NCBI GenBank assembly: GCA_024742575.1
Contig: JANSYF010000013.1
Coordinates: 1-64,000 of the forward strand
Length of the DNA stretch: 64,000 nt
Origin: Paracoccaceae bacterium
GTDB taxonomy: Bacteria > Pseudomonadota > Alphaproteobacteria > Rhodobacterales > Rhodobacteraceae
Direction of reading: 5' to 3'
The position numbers were made by a program, and so were the translations under genes. The notes below the pieces were generated by a model. That model saw only the letters and a list, made by a program, of their open reading frames with translations, did no database searches and had not been told where the DNA came from. How positions within the stretch are numbered: the stretch's first letter is position 1; every line of letters starts with the position of its first letter. Below are positions 62,553 through 64,000 of this stretch, piece after piece.

Positions 62553-63872
62553 CTAAACGAAGCGCTGGAACAGATCCCGCAGGGTGACATGCGCCTTGAG
62601 ACGTGTGGCCAGCAGAAACAGCCCGGCGGCTTTGCGCTGCAGGTAGAGCACCTCGGTTGGTGGGATATGCTGGATCGATCTGTTGCGGCCCAAAGCCATA
62701 CCTCGGTCACGCAGATCGGCCACCAAAGAGGTGTCGCCAAAATCAAACCCATCCGGGTGCAGCATCGGTCCGTTGGCTGTCTCTACCATTCCAATGATTT
62801 CGCCGCGTACCGTTTCGGGCAAGCCATCCGCGAGCAGATTAAGGTCGCGCAGGGCGTCGGCAATACCGGGCAAGTCATCCTCCAAGGAAGGACGCAGGAT
62901 TGCTCGCGACTGTGCCACAAGGTCCGGTGTCAGAACCCGAGTCGCCCCGAAATCCAGCAGGACCAGCTTTCCCGTTTCGGTTTGCCAGCGAAAATTGGCG
63001 AAGTTGGGATCGGATTGGACAAGGTTAAACTCGAAAACCTCGCGCATCATCAGGGCGATGAGCCGTTCGGCCATGCGGTCGCGCGTGGTCTGATCTGCGT
63101 CTTCCAACGTGTCGATGGGGTCTGAGGGGATGAACTCCATCGCGAGGATGTCACGCGTCGAGAGGTCGTCATGGTAGGCCGGGACTATGAAGTCCGGGTC
63201 ATCTTTCAGCAGCGCACCAAACCGGACAAGGCTGCGGGCCTCTTGGCCGTAGTCGGCCTCTTCATGCAGTTGCGTGCGGGCATCCTTGAGCAGCGGTTTA
63301 AGGTCTAGACCCTTGGGCATCAAGCCGGACAGGCGCATGAGGCTGGCAAGATTGCGCAGGTCGCTGTCGATGCTGTCGCGTATGCCGGGATATTGCACCT
63401 TGATCGCCAGATCGCGCCCATCGCGGGTTTGGGCGCGGTGGACTTGTCCGATGGAGGCCGCGGCGATGGGGCGGACGTCGAATTTTTTGAACTGTTTGGT
63501 AAAATCTGCCCCCCAGGCTTTGGTCAGCACCTGCTTGAGTTGGGCGGGCGGCATGAAATGGGCTTGGGCTTGCAGTGGTCGCAGCACGGCGGCCAATTCA
63601 GGGGTTAGCAGGTCGCCCGCTTCGAGGGACAGGAGTTGGCCCATCTTCATCGCAGCACCGCGCATCTGGGACAGCTGTTGCGTCAGGCGATGGGCGTTTG
63701 ATGGGGTCAGGAACATGTCGCGGGGCGACGGGCGTTGTCCGCGCAGCAAGTGCTTTGCACCTTCGGCCGCAGCAGATGTCAGTAAGCCGCCTGCCAGACC
63801 GCCCATGCGGACGGCCCGGGTGGCGCGTCCAGTGGGGACCGCGCGACTGCGTGGGTCGAAGTCATCTTTCAT
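62553..63872 (-). CDS. ABC1 kinase-like (UbiB/AarF/ADCK3 family) protein
   Basis: A 439-aa atypical kinase. Motifs: the Ala-rich loop/KxGQ element AAMKMGQLLSLEAGDLL, AAASIGQVHRAQTRDGRDLAIKVQYPGI, the catalytic QSDPNFANFRW and metal-binding LLDFGATR. Family members support ubiquinone synthesis or lipid homeostasis; which applies here is unclear. Start MKDDFDPRSRAV at 63872 lacks a clear ribosome-binding site but earlier codons add an unlikely leader. Confidence 0.9.
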   Translation of the reverse strand: MKDDFDPRSRAVPTGRATRAVRMGGLAGGLLTSAAAEGAKHLLRGQRPSPRDMFLTPSNAHRLTQQLSQMRGAAMKMGQLLSLEAGDLLTPELAAVLRPLQAQAHFMPPAQLKQVLTKAWGADFTKQFKKFDVRPIAAASIGQVHRAQTRDGRDLAIKVQYPGIRDSIDSDLRNLASLMRLSGLMPKGLDLKPLLKDARTQLHEEADYGQEARSLVRFGALLKDDPDFIVPAYHDDLSTRDILAMEFIPSDPIDTLEDADQTTRDRMAERLIALMMREVFEFNLVQSDPNFANFRWQTETGKLVLLDFGATRVLTPDLVAQSRAILRPSLEDDLPGIADALRDLNLLADGLPETVRGEIIGMVETANGPMLHPDGFDFGDTSLVADLRDRGMALGRNRSIQHIPPTEVLYLQRKAAGLFLLATRLKAHVTLRDLFQRFV

Positions 63873-63911
63873 ATCGCAGAGGTAACGCCCGGTTGGCCCG
63901 AGGCAATGTGG

Positions 63912-63942
63912 GCGCGCGCCAAAAATCAAGTCTGGCGCGCGC
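63912..63942 (-). terminator. Hairpin between the partial gene and the ABC1 kinase gene
   Basis: GCGCGCGCCA (63912-63921) and TGGCGCGCGC (63933-63942) are perfect 10-bp complements around an 11-nt loop, 11 bp after the stop of the upstream minus-strand gene. No U-tract follows on that strand. Confidence 0.6.
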
Positions 63943-63953
63943 GGTGTCGCGGC

Positions 63954-64000
63954 TTATTCAGCGGCTGCGATCTTGTCTTGTGTCTTGGTGTCGAAATCGG
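63954..64000 (-). CDS. C-terminal end of an unidentified gene (5' part outside window)
   Basis: The last 47 bases read on the minus strand as an open frame ending DFDTKTQDKIAAAE and TAA, followed by a strong hairpin. Too short to identify. Codon use and the hairpin after the stop support it as a real gene end. Confidence 0.6.
   Translation of the reverse strand, partial: DFDTKTQDKIAAAE

Noticed and set aside
1-64000. CRISPR arrays, prophage, transposases, tRNA genes
   Set aside because: No regularly spaced repeats, phage or transposase motifs, or cloverleaf-forming sequences were seen on either strand.

Overview
The window looks like chromosomal DNA of an alphaproteobacterium of the Rhodobacteraceae (Roseobacter group). 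Reasons: the GC-rich coding style, a sorbitol/mannitol (smo-mtlK) operon in the Rhodobacter arrangement, a Rhodobacterales-type periplasmic formate dehydrogenase locus with DUF3305/DUF3306 companions, short-form HisG with HisZ, and GC-rich intergenic hairpin repeats of a kind I recall from roseobacters. Assignments rest on reading motifs; no database search was run.

Layout. 1-102 is the 3' part of a 5S rRNA. 252-9393 (minus) is a polyol operon: xylulokinase, LacI-type regulator, binding protein, two permeases, ATPase, SDR polyol dehydrogenase and mannitol dehydrogenase, with tandem operators before the binding-protein gene and a terminator after mtlK. 9505-11519 (plus) is an aminotransferase/aspartate dehydrogenase pair.

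11524-29351 is mainly a formate dehydrogenase region. Cytochrome b subunit, a WD40-cytochrome c protein and a 43-aa membrane peptide lie at 11.5-14.2 kb; cardiolipin synthase and an endonuclease/phosphatase-family gene on the other strand separate them from fdhB-fdhA-TAT peptide-TorD chaperone-DUF3306-DUF3305 (16.9-22.7 kb). Next come a polyferredoxin, a periplasmic binding-protein-like/cytochrome c fusion, and DUF6494-Mrp-ligase-like-DUF6505, then a VWA protein and a cytochrome c gene behind a consensus FNR-type box.

29472-31460 carries a methyltransferase and peptidase T. 31870-41101 is a compact, divergent catabolic block (OtnC and OtnK homologues, lactonase-like MBL protein, YgiN-like monooxygenase, TctABC-type transporter, isopropylmalate-dehydrogenase-like and Gfo/Idh/MocA oxidoreductases, GntR regulator). 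It is flanked by about 400 bp of gene-free sequence on each side and is the best candidate here for an undescribed pathway.

41513-51371 (minus) joins xanthine dehydrogenase (xdhABC) to a BMP-type nucleoside ABC importer. xdhA and xdhB each appear to contain an in-frame copy of a GC-rich hairpin repeat. 51541-52792 is an ArsR/SRPBCC operon with two matching palindromes at its promoter. 52895-64000 holds a VTT-type membrane protein, a small exported protein, dnaE, a lipoprotein, slyX, hisS-hisZ-hisG behind an attenuator-like leader, an ABC1-family kinase, and the tail of one further gene.

How the genes fit: formate and purine oxidation supply electrons (molybdenum/tungsten enzymes and c-type cytochromes), while the polyol, purine and acid-sugar modules each pair an importer with its oxidoreductases. 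Most gene junctions are 4-bp ATGA or TGATG overlaps, so translational coupling is pervasive.
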